DNA of 64,000 bases. Source: Sulfitobacter sabulilitoris. GTDB lineage: Bacteria > Pseudomonadota > Alphaproteobacteria > Rhodobacterales > Rhodobacteraceae. Location of the stretch: assembly GCF_005887615.1 (NCBI RefSeq), contig NZ_VANS01000001.1:483415-547414 (forward strand), given 5' to 3'. The translations under genes were made by a program, and so were the position numbers. Positions 17,277 to 25,954 of the stretch are shown piece after piece. Below the pieces are notes generated by a model. That model was not told the DNA's origin and searched no databases. It saw only the letters and a program-made list of their open reading frames with translations. How positions within the stretch are numbered: position 1 is the stretch's first letter; each line of letters starts with the position of its first letter.

Positions 17277-17735
17277 TCAGCGCGCGCGCAGGGCCGCCAG
17301 CCAGATCAGCACCAACCCGAAGGACGCGATCGCGTTCCAGCCCGCCATGCTGATGCCCAACATCTGCCAGGCGATATCGTCGCAGCGCACCAGCGGCGCG
17401 TTCAGGATCTGGTCCAGCAGGGCATCGGCGCTCATCCCGCCGACGGGACCCACGGTGCAGGTCGTGGGCCCCTCCCACCAGCCTTGCTCGACACCGGCGT
17501 GAAAGGCGCCGATCCCGGCGGTCGTCGCCGCCGCCACCGCGCCAAGACCCATCAGCACGGGCCGCGGCAGGGCAAAGGCGACCAGGCCGACGGCGACGGC
17601 AATCGCATGGGGGTAGCGTTGCCAGATGCACATCTTGCAGGGTGCGAGCCCGCCCAGATGTTGAAACCCGAAGGCCCCCAGCAACAGCGCGGCAGAGCCC
17701 AGCGTGGCAATCGTGATCAGCAGTCTTCGGGTCAT
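17277..17735 (-). CDS. dsbB: Disulfide bond formation protein B
   Basis: A 152-residue inner-membrane protein with four predicted helices. The first redox pair is in APCKMCIWQRYPH and the second pair in TTCTVGP and VRCDDIAWQ, matching the quinone-linked DsbB relay that reoxidises DsbA in the periplasm. The start codon overlaps the stop of the upstream yqaA-like gene (ATGA), so the two are translationally coupled. The frame stays open upstream to 18356 but those codons are an out-of-frame shadow of the yqaA-like gene. Confidence 0.93.
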   Translation of the reverse strand: MTRRLLITIATLGSAALLLGAFGFQHLGGLAPCKMCIWQRYPHAIAVAVGLVAFALPRPVLMGLGAVAAATTAGIGAFHAGVEQGWWEGPTTCTVGPVGGMSADALLDQILNAPLVRCDDIAWQMLGISMAGWNAIASFGLVLIWLAALRAR

Positions 17736-18310
17736 ATCAGCCTCAGGATAAGGAACCCGCCCAGCAGGCAGGCGACAAACAGCGTGAACATAAGCCCCAG
17801 CCGGCGTTCGATGAAGTCGCGGATGGGTGCGCCAAAGCGCCACAACAACCCCGCAACGAGAAAGAAACGCAGCCCGCGCGCAAGGATCGAGGTGGCGATG
17901 AAGGTGCCCAGCGGCATTCCCGTCCAGCCCGACATGATCGTGATGACCTTGTAGGGGAAGGGCGTGACGCCGGCGGTCAGCACCGCCCAGAACCCCATGT
18001 CGTTGAACACCGTGCTGAAGTCGGCCATCGCGTCGGCCTTGCCGAGGCTGGCCAGGATCGGCTGCCCCAGCGTGTCGAAGGCCAGCGCCCCGATGGCATA
18101 GCCCAGCATCCCGCCCAGCACCGACGCCGCAAGTGCCACGCCCGCGATCAGCCATGCGCGCCGCGGCTGCGCCAGGATCATCGGGATCATCAGCACGTCG
18201 GGCGGGATGGGAAAGACCGAACTCTCGACAAAGGCGACCCCGGCCAGCACCCACAGGGCGCGGGGATGGTCGACCATACCCAGCATCCAGAAATACAATC
18301 GGCGTATCAT
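17732..18310 (-). CDS. YqaA/DedA-family membrane protein
   Basis: A 192-residue membrane protein. The N-terminal segment FVESSVFPIPPDVLMIPM and the later TAGVTPFPYKVITIMSGWTG match the two conserved reentrant motifs of the YqaA/SNARE-associated DedA superfamily, whose members are linked to lipid scrambling and envelope integrity. Several hydrophobic segments follow (AWLIAGVALAASVLGGMLG, FFLVAGLLW, FTLFVACLLGGFLILRLI). It is coupled to dsbB. Confidence 0.9.
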   Translation of the reverse strand: MIRRLYFWMLGMVDHPRALWVLAGVAFVESSVFPIPPDVLMIPMILAQPRRAWLIAGVALAASVLGGMLGYAIGALAFDTLGQPILASLGKADAMADFSTVFNDMGFWAVLTAGVTPFPYKVITIMSGWTGMPLGTFIATSILARGLRFFLVAGLLWRFGAPIRDFIERRLGLMFTLFVACLLGGFLILRLI

Positions 18311-18399
18311 GCGCGGGCGCGATCCCTTTGGGGTTGGTTCGAAGAGGGCAGACCATGCGGCCCGGACGGGGTCAAGCCCGACAATGGCGCAAAATGCGC

Positions 18400-18428
18400 T
18401 TGCCCGGCGCGGGCGTGCGCGCTACAGC
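18400..18428 (+). promoter_or_regulatory. Predicted promoter of tRNA-Leu
   Basis: TTGCCC (18400-18405) and TACAGC (18423-18428) are spaced by 17 bp, and the tRNA begins 10 bp after the second box. The boxes are plausible sigma-70-type elements for a stable RNA gene. Confidence 0.45.
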
Positions 18429-18437
18429 ATCTGCGTT

Positions 18438-18521
18438 GCCCAAGTGGCGGAATGGTAGACGCAGGGGATTCAAAATCCCCCGCCGCAAGGCGTGCCGGTT
18501 CGAGTCCGGCCTTGGGTACCA
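18438..18521 (+). tRNA. tRNA-Leu (anticodon CAA)
   Basis: The 84-nt sequence folds as a class II tRNA. The acceptor stem is GCCCAAG with CTTGGGT (a G-U first pair). The anticodon stem GGGGA/TCCCC encloses the loop TTCAAAA, giving anticodon CAA. A variable arm (CGCCGCAAGGCG) follows, and the T-arm is GCCGG-TTCGAGT-CCGGC. The 3' CCA is encoded. The anticodon CAA reads UUG leucine codons. Confidence 0.97.
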
Positions 18522-18538
18522 CCCCTTTTCGGGGTTTT
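18522..18538 (+). terminator. Terminator directly after tRNA-Leu
   Basis: CCCC-TTTTC-GGGG-TTTT starts at the base after the encoded CCA. It is a short GC stem with a T tract. Confidence 0.65.
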
Positions 18539-19199
18539 CCGTGAATTTCATGATCCGGAACAGCCCGGTGGCATCGTGCGGTGGCGGTCTCGCGGCGCAC
18601 GCCCCGCCAGGCGCGTGATCCGCCGACGCGGCGCGCCGGGCCCGCACCCGCGCCCCCCCTCGACGACAGGGAATCGAGCGGGCACAGCAGCCCTTACGAT
18701 TCGTCAAGAATGTGGCAGGCACCGCACAGCGCAGAACCAGTCTGCCTGCAAATTCGGCTATTGGTTCCATTGTGAGAACGCAAATCGGGAATTGCGCCAC
18801 AAATATGGCGAAACCGTGGTCCGCCTCTGGCCTCGCCGATTGGTGCCATTATGGAAACCACGACCAGTGCCCTGGTTGCGAACGGCCTTGCCGAAAATCG
18901 CCACGCGCGCCCTGAAAAACAGGGCCAAGCGCCTGTGGTCCGCCTATGCCATTTTGGAAACAATCCGTCCCGCATGCGGCAGGCAGTAGGGGTGCGCAGC
19001 CGTGCGGGGGCCTGACTTGCTGCCTTTTTGCGGATGCTTTTCTGACATTTTTCACTTTGTTCGCCTCAATTCACCCGGTACTAATCGAAGTGCCCAACTG
19101 GGGGGCAAAGTCTGTAGGTCACGGGGGCGACCGCACCAAGACGCATCACAAGATGCGGGAGACGTGTGTTCGCCGTGCTGCCAAGCATCCGAATGCCAC
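18539..19199. other. 661-bp non-coding stretch between tRNA-Leu terminator and RTX locus
   Basis: No convincing gene was found. Open frames here have poor codon usage and no ribosome site. The stretch is visibly less GC-rich than its surroundings between roughly 18700 and 19150. It contains three degenerate direct repeats (reported separately). It may hold regulatory sites for the downstream Hint/RTX gene, or be the remains of an insertion next to the tRNA. Confidence 0.5.
18735..18962 (+). repeat. Three degenerate direct repeats upstream of the RTX/Hint gene
   Basis: Units at 18735-18779, 18812-18858 and 18932-18962 share the order aacc-gtggtccgcct, an optional spacer, then tgccattNtggaaac. 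Unit 1 ends ggttccattgtgagaac, unit 2 ggtgccattatggaaac and unit 3 atgccattttggaaac. The second core contains the palindrome CCATTATGG. The spacing is about 80 and 105 bp. The function is unknown; regulator binding sites are one possibility. Confidence 0.5.
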
Positions 19200-19367
19200 A
19201 TGCCGACGCAGGGGAATTACGCCTCTGCGACCGGTGAACTGTGGCCGCATTTCTCCCGCCGGGATGGTCGATGGCGCGGGTCGCCCAGGCATCTGCAGAT
19301 TGTCTTGGGGGCAACGGTATTGAGTTTGTCCGCAACAGGCGGCGTGGCGTTTGCAGCGCCGTTATGA
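19200..19367 (+). CDS. Possible 55-aa protein ahead of the RTX/Hint gene
   Basis: An open frame of 55 codons (MPTQGNYASATGELW...) ends 10 bp before the RTX start. Its last 25 residues look like a membrane or secretion segment, LQIVLGATVLSLSATGGVAF, ending AAPL. No clear ribosome site precedes the ATG. The tight junction with the downstream RBS (GAGGAGA lies in its stop region) would suit a coupled leader peptide, but chance hydrophobicity is not excluded. Confidence 0.3.
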   Translation: MPTQGNYASATGELWPHFSRRDGRWRGSPRHLQIVLGATVLSLSATGGVAFAAPL

Positions 19368-19377
19368 GGAGAATACG

Positions 19378-22300
19378 ATGGAAAGTGATACGCCCAAGCC
19401 GACCGGAGCGCGCGACGGTATCGTTTCAGGCACCGCAGCCGACGACCGCATCGATGCCGCCTATACCGGCGATCCCGATGGCGACATGATCGACAACTCA
19501 GACGCGATCATCCCCGGCGAAGCCCCCGAGGACGACATCGTGATGGCGGGCGGCGGCAACGATTTCGTAACCTCCCTGCAAGGCGATGACGAAGTGCACG
19601 GCGGCGATGGCAACGACACGCTGCGCGGCGGCGACGGCGACGATCTGCTCAAGGGGCAGGGCGGCGACGACCTTCTCAAGGGCGAGGCCGGCGACGACAC
19701 GCTGCTGGGCGGGGTCGGCAGCGACACGCTCAATGGCGGCGCGGATGCCGATATGCTTGACGCTGGTGACGGCGACGACGTGCTGCAGGGCGAGACCGGC
19801 AACGACACGCTGATCGGCGGCGCGGGCAACGACACGCTTCAGGGCGATGCCGGCGACGACGACCTGTCGGGCGGCGACGGCAACGACATCCTGCTTGGCG
19901 GCGGCGGCGGGATCGATGCGCTCAAGGGCGGCGCGGACCGCGACCTGATCTTTGCCGAGGCCGGCGATGACGTCGATGGCGGCGCTGCGGGCGACGATTT
20001 CGATACGCTCGACATCACCGGCCAGGGGCCCTACGTGGTGCGCGACCAGCGCCCCGACAGCAACGGCAACGGCTTTGACGGCACGATCGTGTTCCTCAAT
20101 GACGACGGTTCGGAGTCGGACCGCACGATCGAGTTCGTCGAGATCGAAAAGATCATCGGCGATCCGCCCAACGCGAACCTCCCGCCCCGGGCGGTGGACG
20201 ACGACGCGACGACGCCCGAAGACACCGCCGTGACGGTCGACGTGCTGGGCAACGACAGCGACCCCGAGGGCCAACCGCTGACCGTGACGGGCGCGACATC
20301 GCCGGACGGCACCGTGGACATCAACCCCGATGGCACGCTGACATTCACCCCCGCCGAGAATTTCAACGGCGACACCACGATCGTCTATGAAATCGACGAC
20401 GGCAACGGCGGTACGGACACCGGCGAGGTTGCCGTGTCGGTGACACCCGTCAACGACGACCCTGTCGCCAACCCCGACAGCAGCACGACCGCCGCGGCAA
20501 CTGCGGTGACCGCCGATGTGCTGGCCAATGACACCGACGTGGATGGCGACAAGCTGACCATCACGGGCGCAACCAGCCCCGATGGCACCGTGGTCGACAA
20601 CGGCGACGGCACATTGACCTTCACGCCCGCCGACGGCTTTTCCGGCGACGCGACCGTCAGCTACGACATCAGCGATGGCAACGGCGGCACCGACACCGGC
20701 ACCTGGACCGTCAGCGTCGGCCCCGCGCCCGACCGCGACGGCATCGTATTCGGCACCGACGGCGACGACCTGATCGATACCGCCTATGACGGCGATCCCG
20801 ATGGCGATTTCGTCGATAACGAAGACGCGATCCTCGACGGTGAAGCACCCAACGACGACATCATCCGCGCCGGCGACGGCGACGACACGGTGCGCGCGGG
20901 CGAAGGCGACGACGAAATCACCGGCGGCAACGGCTCGGATGATGTGGACGGCGGCCCCGGCGACGACGTGATCGACACCGGCAACGGCGAAATCCGGCCC
21001 GACATCGGCTATCCGGGGCTTTATCCCGCCGACATCGACCCCGAGGACGACCGTGACCTGGTCGCGGGCGGCGACGGCAACGACACCATCTCGACGGGCG
21101 ATGACCGCGACACCATCAGCGGCGGCAACGGCAACGACGTGATCGATGCGGGCATCGACGACGATGTGGTCCGCGGCGACGACGGCGACGACCGGATCGT
21201 CGGCGGCGAGGGCAGCGACCTGTTGCTGGGTGGCAATGGCGACGACACGATCTATGCCGGCAACGATCCCGACCGTATCCCAGATGCGGTCAACATCGAA
21301 GACGACGGTTCCAATCCCTTCGGCCCCGATCTGCGGCCCGAAAACGGCCGCGATACTGTCGACGGCGGTGCGGGCAACGACGTGATCTTTGGCGCCGACG
21401 ACGACGATGTGTTGAGCGGCGGGTTGGGCAACGACTTTCTGGACGGCCAGACCGATGATGACACCCTGTCGGGCGGCACCGGAGAAGATACGCTGATCGG
21501 CGGGCAGGGCGACGACAGCCTGTCGGGTGGTCTGGGCGATGACGTGCTCGATGGCGGCATCGGCAACGACACGCTGCGCGGCAACCGCGACGACGATCTG
21601 CTGTCGGGCGGCGCGGGCGACGATCTGCTCGATGGCGGCGGCCAGAACGACATCCTGAACGGTGACGCGGGCAACGACACGCTGCAGGGCGCCACCGGCG
21701 ACGATACGCTGAACGGCGGCGACGGCGATGATGTGGTGCGCGGCGGTCAGGGCAACGACCTGATCGACGGCGGCGACGGCATCGACGATCTGGCCGGCGG
21801 CAACGACCGCGATACCTTCGTCAACGTGAACGCGGGCGATGTGGTCAACGGCAACGAGGGCGGCGACGACTTCGACACGCTCGACCTCACCGGCTCCGCG
21901 CCGGATGGCGGCCGGCTTGAAATCGACTATGACGATGACAACGACGAAAACGGCACCGTCAGCTATTTCAACGCCGACAACACGGATGCAGGCACGCTGC
22001 GGTTCACGAACATCGAAAACGTGATCCCCTGCTTTACCCCCGGCACCCTGATCGCCACGCCCAAGGGCGAGCGCCGGGTGGAGGATCTGGTGGTCGGCGA
22101 CCGGGTCATCACCCGCGACAACGGCATCCAGGACATCCGCTGGGTGGGCGCCCGCGCCATGACCGGCACAGAGCTGGAGCGTGCGGCACATCTCAAGCCG
22201 GTTCTGATCCAGCAGGGTGCGCTTGGCAACGGCCTGCCGGAGCGTGACATGCTGGTCAGCCCAAACCACCGGGTGCTGGTCGCCAATGACAAGACCGCCC

Positions 22301-22611
22301 TGTATTTCGAGGAACGCGAGGTGCTGGTCGCGGCCAAACATCTGACCGGGCTCGATGGGGTCGATATCGTGGATGTGTCCGGCACAACCTACATCCACAT
22401 CATGTTCGATCAACACGAGGTCGTGTTGTCGGACGGCACATGGACCGAAAGCTTCCAACCCGGCGACAACAGCCTTGCCGGTATCGGCAACGCGCAGCGT
22501 ACGGAAATTTTCGAATTGTTCCCCGAGCTTTCGACGCGGGAGGGTATCGACAGCTACCAGTCGGCCCGCCGGTCCCTGAAAAAGCACGAGGCACGGCTTC
22601 TGACGAAGTAG
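19378..22611 (+). CDS. RTX calcium-binding protein with Ig-like domains and C-terminal Hint domain
   Basis: A 1077-residue, very acidic protein. In order: an N-terminal module (residues 12-50, RDGIVSGTAADDRIDAAYTG); glycine-rich nonapeptide calcium repeats (about 52-205); two Ig/cadherin-like domains (about 267-361 and 361-452, each with the stretch TGATSPDGT); a second copy of the N-terminal module (about 455-495); more calcium repeats (about 495-820); and a Hint domain from Cys885 (CFTPGTLIATPKG, with SPNHRVLV). RTX repeats fold outside the cell on calcium binding, and such proteins leave by type I secretion; no exporter genes are in the window. Roseobacter-type Hint_2 domains are of unknown function, possibly self-cleaving. 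The start follows GAGGAGA; a strong bidirectional terminator follows. Confidence 0.9.
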   Translation: MESDTPKPTGARDGIVSGTAADDRIDAAYTGDPDGDMIDNSDAIIPGEAPEDDIVMAGGGNDFVTSLQGDDEVHGGDGNDTLRGGDGDDLLKGQGGDDLLKGEAGDDTLLGGVGSDTLNGGADADMLDAGDGDDVLQGETGNDTLIGGAGNDTLQGDAGDDDLSGGDGNDILLGGGGGIDALKGGADRDLIFAEAGDDVDGGAAGDDFDTLDITGQGPYVVRDQRPDSNGNGFDGTIVFLNDDGSESDRTIEFVEIEKIIGDPPNANLPPRAVDDDATTPEDTAVTVDVLGNDSDPEGQPLTVTGATSPDGTVDINPDGTLTFTPAENFNGDTTIVYEIDDGNGGTDTGEVAVSVTPVNDDPVANPDSSTTAAATAVTADVLANDTDVDGDKLTITGATSPDGTVVDNGDGTLTFTPADGFSGDATVSYDISDGNGGTDTGTWTVSVGPAPDRDGIVFGTDGDDLIDTAYDGDPDGDFVDNEDAILDGEAPNDDIIRAGDGDDTVRAGEGDDEITGGNGSDDVDGGPGDDVIDTGNGEIRPDIGYPGLYPADIDPEDDRDLVAGGDGNDTISTGDDRDTISGGNGNDVIDAGIDDDVVRGDDGDDRIVGGEGSDLLLGGNGDDTIYAGNDPDRIPDAVNIEDDGSNPFGPDLRPENGRDTVDGGAGNDVIFGADDDDVLSGGLGNDFLDGQTDDDTLSGGTGEDTLIGGQGDDSLSGGLGDDVLDGGIGNDTLRGNRDDDLLSGGAGDDLLDGGGQNDILNGDAGNDTLQGATGDDTLNGGDGDDVVRGGQGNDLIDGGDGIDDLAGGNDRDTFVNVNAGDVVNGNEGGDDFDTLDLTGSAPDGGRLEIDYDDDNDENGTVSYFNADNTDAGTLRFTNIENVIPCFTPGTLIATPKGERRVEDLVVGDRVITRDNGIQDIRWVGARAMTGTELERAAHLKPVLIQQGALGNGLPERDMLVSPNHRVLVANDKTALYFEEREVLVAAKHLTGLDGVDIVDVSGTTYIHIMFDQHEVVLSDGTWTESFQPGDNSLAGIGNAQRTEIFELFPELSTREGIDSYQSARRSLKKHEARLLTK
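19531..19990 (+). repeat. RTX nonapeptide repeat block 1
   Basis: Tandem glycine-rich repeats of the form GGxGxDxLx are encoded here, for example GGDGNDTLR, GGDGDDLLK and GGAGNDTLQ. They form the first calcium-binding beta-roll of the secreted protein. Confidence 0.85.
20860..21840 (+). repeat. RTX nonapeptide repeat block 2
   Basis: This is a second, longer run of GGxGxDxUx repeats, interrupted by two inserts (around residues 536-560 and 635-660) that are rich in Pro and acidic residues. Confidence 0.85.
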
Positions 22612-22697
22612 GCGCGCCTTTGGCTTTACGACCCGCGCGCGGGGGCGCGCGGCACGCATATGCAGCTACTGTATCGAGTACTTCGGTGTAGTGACGG

Positions 22698-22727
22698 AAG
22701 CGGGGCGGGAAACCGTCCCGCTTTTGT
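22698..22727. terminator. Terminator between RTX gene and MobA-like gene
   Basis: GCGGGGCGG-GAAA-CCGTCCCGC forms a 9-bp stem with a GAAA tetraloop and is followed by TTTTGTC. It separates convergent genes. The T run serves the plus strand. Confidence 0.8.
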
Positions 22728-22749
22728 CGTCATGGCGTGACCCCGGCGG

Positions 22750-23373
22750 TCAGCGTTCCCGACGCTCCGCACGCCAATCGGCCCAATCTTCGGGGGTGTC
22801 CAGATCGCGGCGCGCCGCCTGGCCGGGCAGGGACACCAGCTTGACCCGGCCCTTGGCCAGCGCCACGACCTCGCGCCCGCCACCATCGCCGCTAAGATTT
22901 GCAAACTCCGCGAACATCGACTTTGCAAAGACGATCGGATGGCCCGGCGCGCCATCCTCAGTGGCCCCGCGCCAGATCAGCGTGTCGCTGTCCAGATCGA
23001 CGGCCTCCAGCACCCGGGCCAGATGCGCGGGCAATAGATCGGGCAGATCGGCCAGCAGCAGCATCGCGGCAGGCGCGCCCGTGGGCAGGGCGGCAAAGGC
23101 GGTGCGCAGGCTTGCGTTCATTCCCTCGGCGGCGTCAGGCACCGCGAGCGGCGTGACATCCAGCCCCGTCAGCACGGCGTACCGCGGATGCGGCGGCGGG
23201 GGCAGGGCCACGATCACCGGGCCGTCCGTCGCGGCGCGGGCGCTGTCTGCCTGACGGCGCAGCAGCGGCGCGCCCTCCACCGGCTCAAGCAGCTTGTCGG
23301 CCCCGCGCATCCGCCGCGACTGGCCGGCGGCCAGCAGGATGACGGGAATATCGGTCAGTCGAGGATCAATCAT
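22750..23373 (-). CDS. MobA/MocA-like nucleotidyltransferase
   Basis: A 207-residue NTP-transferase. The nucleotide loop VILLAAGQSRRMRGADKLLEP matches the LAAGxSxRMG-K motif, and the metal-binding region is MLLLADLPDLLP. The MocA type transfers CMP or GMP to molybdopterin for molybdenum enzymes, and related proteins act in xanthine dehydrogenase maturation. No molybdenum enzyme genes are adjacent, so substrate and pathway remain open. Confidence 0.83.
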   Translation of the reverse strand: MIDPRLTDIPVILLAAGQSRRMRGADKLLEPVEGAPLLRRQADSARAATDGPVIVALPPPPHPRYAVLTGLDVTPLAVPDAAEGMNASLRTAFAALPTGAPAAMLLLADLPDLLPAHLARVLEAVDLDSDTLIWRGATEDGAPGHPIVFAKSMFAEFANLSGDGGGREVVALAKGRVKLVSLPGQAARRDLDTPEDWADWRAERRER

Positions 23374-23419
23374 CCCGCGACCTTACCGCAGGCAACGGCG
23401 GGCCGTAAGGGACGCCATG

Positions 23420-25828
23420 TCAGCCCCGCATCCGCGCGCCGTCCGGGTCAAAAAACGGTGTCGTCACCATCTGCGCCGGGCACATCCGGCCCAGGATTTC
23501 GATTGCCACGACGGGGGCCTCCGCCACCCGCTCGGAGGGCAGGAACCCCAGGGCCAAGGATGTGCCCGCGTGGTGCGAATACCCGCCCGATGTGCAAAAG
23601 CCCACCACCGCCCCGTCCAGCCAGATCGGCTCGTATCCCTGCACATCCGCGTCCTCCGCCTGCACCTCGAAGGCCACGAGCCTGCGCGCGGGACCATTGG
23701 CGCGCTCGGCTTCGGCCGCGGCGCGCCCGATGAAATCGGTGGTCTTGTCGAAGCTGATGAAACGGTCCAGCCCGGTTTCGGCGGCGGTATAATCGGGCGA
23801 ATACTCCGCCATCCAGGATCCGAAGAATTTGTCGAGCCGGAGCGACATCATCGCCCGCATGCCGAAAGGCGTGATGCCATGCGCGGCCCCCGCCTGCGTC
23901 AACGTGGTCCAAAGCTGGCGCTGACCCGTCGGATCGCAATAGATTTCATAGCCGAGGTCGCCGGTATAGCTGACGCGCTGCACGGTGCAGGCGGTCATGC
24001 CCACGGTCATCCGCCGCACGTCCAGAAACCGCAGTTCCGAAACATCGTCGGGCATACAGGCCGCCAGAACATCGCCCGCGCGCGGGCCGGCTATCTGAAA
24101 TCCGGTCAGGGAATCGCTGATGTTCTCGACCCTTACGCCCTCTTCCTGATGTTTCTGAAACCAGCGCATGTGATAGGCCTGCGCGCCATAGCTGGCAGTC
24201 AGGCGAAACTCCGTCTCGTCAAGGCAGGACACGGTGAAATCGCCGATCAGCCTGCCGCGATCCGACAGCATCGGCGTCAGTGACAGACGCCCCGGCGCGG
24301 GCACACGCCCCGCCATGATCCGGTCAAGCCACGCGCGCGCGCGGGGCCCCGTCACACGGTACTTGCCGAAATTCTGCACCTCGTTGATGCCCACGCCGCC
24401 GCGCACCGCCGCCACTTCGCGCGCGGTGGCGGCAAAGGCATCGGAGCGTCGGAACGACGGCGTCTCGAACGTGGGTTCGCGGCCCTGCGCGAAGTAGTTG
24501 GGCACCTCAAGCCCGTATTGCGCGCCCCAGACCGCCCCCAGCGCGGTGAAAATATCGTACATCGGCGTGGTCCGGTTGGGCCGCGCGGCGGGCAGTTCCT
24601 CGTTGGGATAGCTGACGCTGAAGCGTTTCTGGTAATTCTCGATCACCTTGCGCCGGGTGTAGCCCGGCGTGATCCAGGGCCCGAAACGCGCCACGTCCAT
24701 CGCCATCACGTCGCGCTCGGGCTCGCCCTCGATCATCCATTGCGCCAGCGTCAGCCCGACACCGCCACCTTGGGAAAACCCGGCCATCACGCCGCAGGCC
24801 GACCAATAGTTGCGCATCCCCGGCACCGGACCCACCAGCGGGTTGCCGTCGGGGGCAAAAGTGAACGGCCCGTGGATCACCGATTTCACCCCCGCCGTGG
24901 CCAGCACCGGAAAGCGTTTATAAGCGAAATCAATGCTGTCCGCGATCTTGTCAAAGTCGTCAGGCAGCAATTCGTGGCCGAAGTCCCACGGCGTGCCATC
25001 CACCGCCCAGGGGCGGCAGGGCTGCTCGTAGAAGCCGATGCACAGGCCGCGCCCTTCCTGCCGCAGATAGCTTTCGCCCGCCGGGTCCATGACATGCGGA
25101 TGTTCGGTGTCACGCTGGTAGATTTCGGGAATGTCGTCGGTGACGATGTATTGATGCTCCATCGGGTGCAGCGGCAGGTAGACGCCCGCCATCGCCCCCA
25201 CCTCGCGGGCCCAAAGCCCGCCGGCGTTGACCACGTGTTCGGCATGCACCGTGCCGCGGTCTGTCACCACGTCCCAGGTGCCGTCGGCGCGCGGGTTGGT
25301 TTCGCGCACCATGCAATGCGTCTCGATCGTGGCGCCCCCCATGCGCGCGGCCCGTGCATAGGCATGGGTGGTTCCTGAGGGGTCCAGATGCCCGTCCAGC
25401 GGATCGTACAGCCCGCCGATAATGCCATCGAGGTTGGTGATCGGCGCGATCTTCGCGATCTCCTCGGGGCCGACGATTTCGGTGTCCAGACCCATGAACC
25501 TGTGTTTGGCCCGCTCCGCCAGCAGCATGTCGAACCGGTCGCGATTGTCCGCAAGCGTCACGCCGCCGACATGGTGCAGCCCGCATGACATGCCGGTGAT
25601 CTCCTCCAACTCCTTGTAAAGCCGGATGGTGTAGCCCTGGAGCGCCGCCATGTTGGTATCGCCGTTGAGGGTGTGAAACCCGCCCGCCGCGTGCCAGGTC
25701 GATCCGGAGGTCAGGTCAGAGCGCTCCAGCAGCATCACGTCCGACCAGCCCAGTTTCGTCAGGTGATAGAGAACCGAGGCGCCAACGACGCCGCCGCCGA
25801 TGACACAGACGCGAGTGGTGGTTTGCAT
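23420..25828 (-). CDS. FAD-dependent dimethylglycine/sarcosine dehydrogenase-like enzyme (GcvT fusion)
   Basis: An 802-residue enzyme with an N-terminal FAD domain (RVCVIGGGVVGASVLYHLTKLG) and the motif LTSGSTWHAAGG, whose His is the covalent FAD site in dimethylglycine dehydrogenases. A central FAO_M region leads into a C-terminal aminomethyltransferase (GcvT) domain (GGVGINEVQNFGKYRVTGP to VTTPFFDPDGARMRG). The reaction is oxidative N-demethylation, with the formaldehyde unit passed to tetrahydrofolate. It is a paralogue of the gene at 28547. The true start is the ATG at 25828; the frame stays open far upstream as a high-GC shadow. Confidence 0.9.
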   Translation of the reverse strand: MQTTTRVCVIGGGVVGASVLYHLTKLGWSDVMLLERSDLTSGSTWHAAGGFHTLNGDTNMAALQGYTIRLYKELEEITGMSCGLHHVGGVTLADNRDRFDMLLAERAKHRFMGLDTEIVGPEEIAKIAPITNLDGIIGGLYDPLDGHLDPSGTTHAYARAARMGGATIETHCMVRETNPRADGTWDVVTDRGTVHAEHVVNAGGLWAREVGAMAGVYLPLHPMEHQYIVTDDIPEIYQRDTEHPHVMDPAGESYLRQEGRGLCIGFYEQPCRPWAVDGTPWDFGHELLPDDFDKIADSIDFAYKRFPVLATAGVKSVIHGPFTFAPDGNPLVGPVPGMRNYWSACGVMAGFSQGGGVGLTLAQWMIEGEPERDVMAMDVARFGPWITPGYTRRKVIENYQKRFSVSYPNEELPAARPNRTTPMYDIFTALGAVWGAQYGLEVPNYFAQGREPTFETPSFRRSDAFAATAREVAAVRGGVGINEVQNFGKYRVTGPRARAWLDRIMAGRVPAPGRLSLTPMLSDRGRLIGDFTVSCLDETEFRLTASYGAQAYHMRWFQKHQEEGVRVENISDSLTGFQIAGPRAGDVLAACMPDDVSELRFLDVRRMTVGMTACTVQRVSYTGDLGYEIYCDPTGQRQLWTTLTQAGAAHGITPFGMRAMMSLRLDKFFGSWMAEYSPDYTAAETGLDRFISFDKTTDFIGRAAAEAERANGPARRLVAFEVQAEDADVQGYEPIWLDGAVVGFCTSGGYSHHAGTSLALGFLPSERVAEAPVVAIEILGRMCPAQMVTTPFFDPDGARMRG

Positions 25829-25954
25829 GGGCTGGCCTTTGTAATAGGTGTTTGGTCCAAGGTAGGCGGGCGGCGGGGCGACCCTTTGCCGAAAACGACA
25901 TCTTCTGTCGCACAGTTGCGATGGACCCAGAATTCGGAAGGCGCGTCGCGACAG

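Noticed and set aside
18438-18521. tRNA-Leu as an integration site for a genomic island
   Set aside because: No duplicated 3' tRNA end and no integrase gene were found nearby; the accessory look of the downstream region is suggestive only.
18946-19323. A 125-codon frame after the tRNA
   Set aside because: Cys/Arg-rich random-looking translation, no ribosome site, overlaps the direct repeats and another frame.
19540-21840. Repeats resembling a CRISPR array
   Set aside because: The repeats are in frame, vary in length by codon and encode calcium-binding nonapeptides; there are no spacers or cas genes.
19498-22659. A 1053-codon frame antisense to the RTX gene
   Set aside because: The repetitive Val/Ala/Asp pattern mirrors the RTX repeats on the other strand; no start signal or family match.
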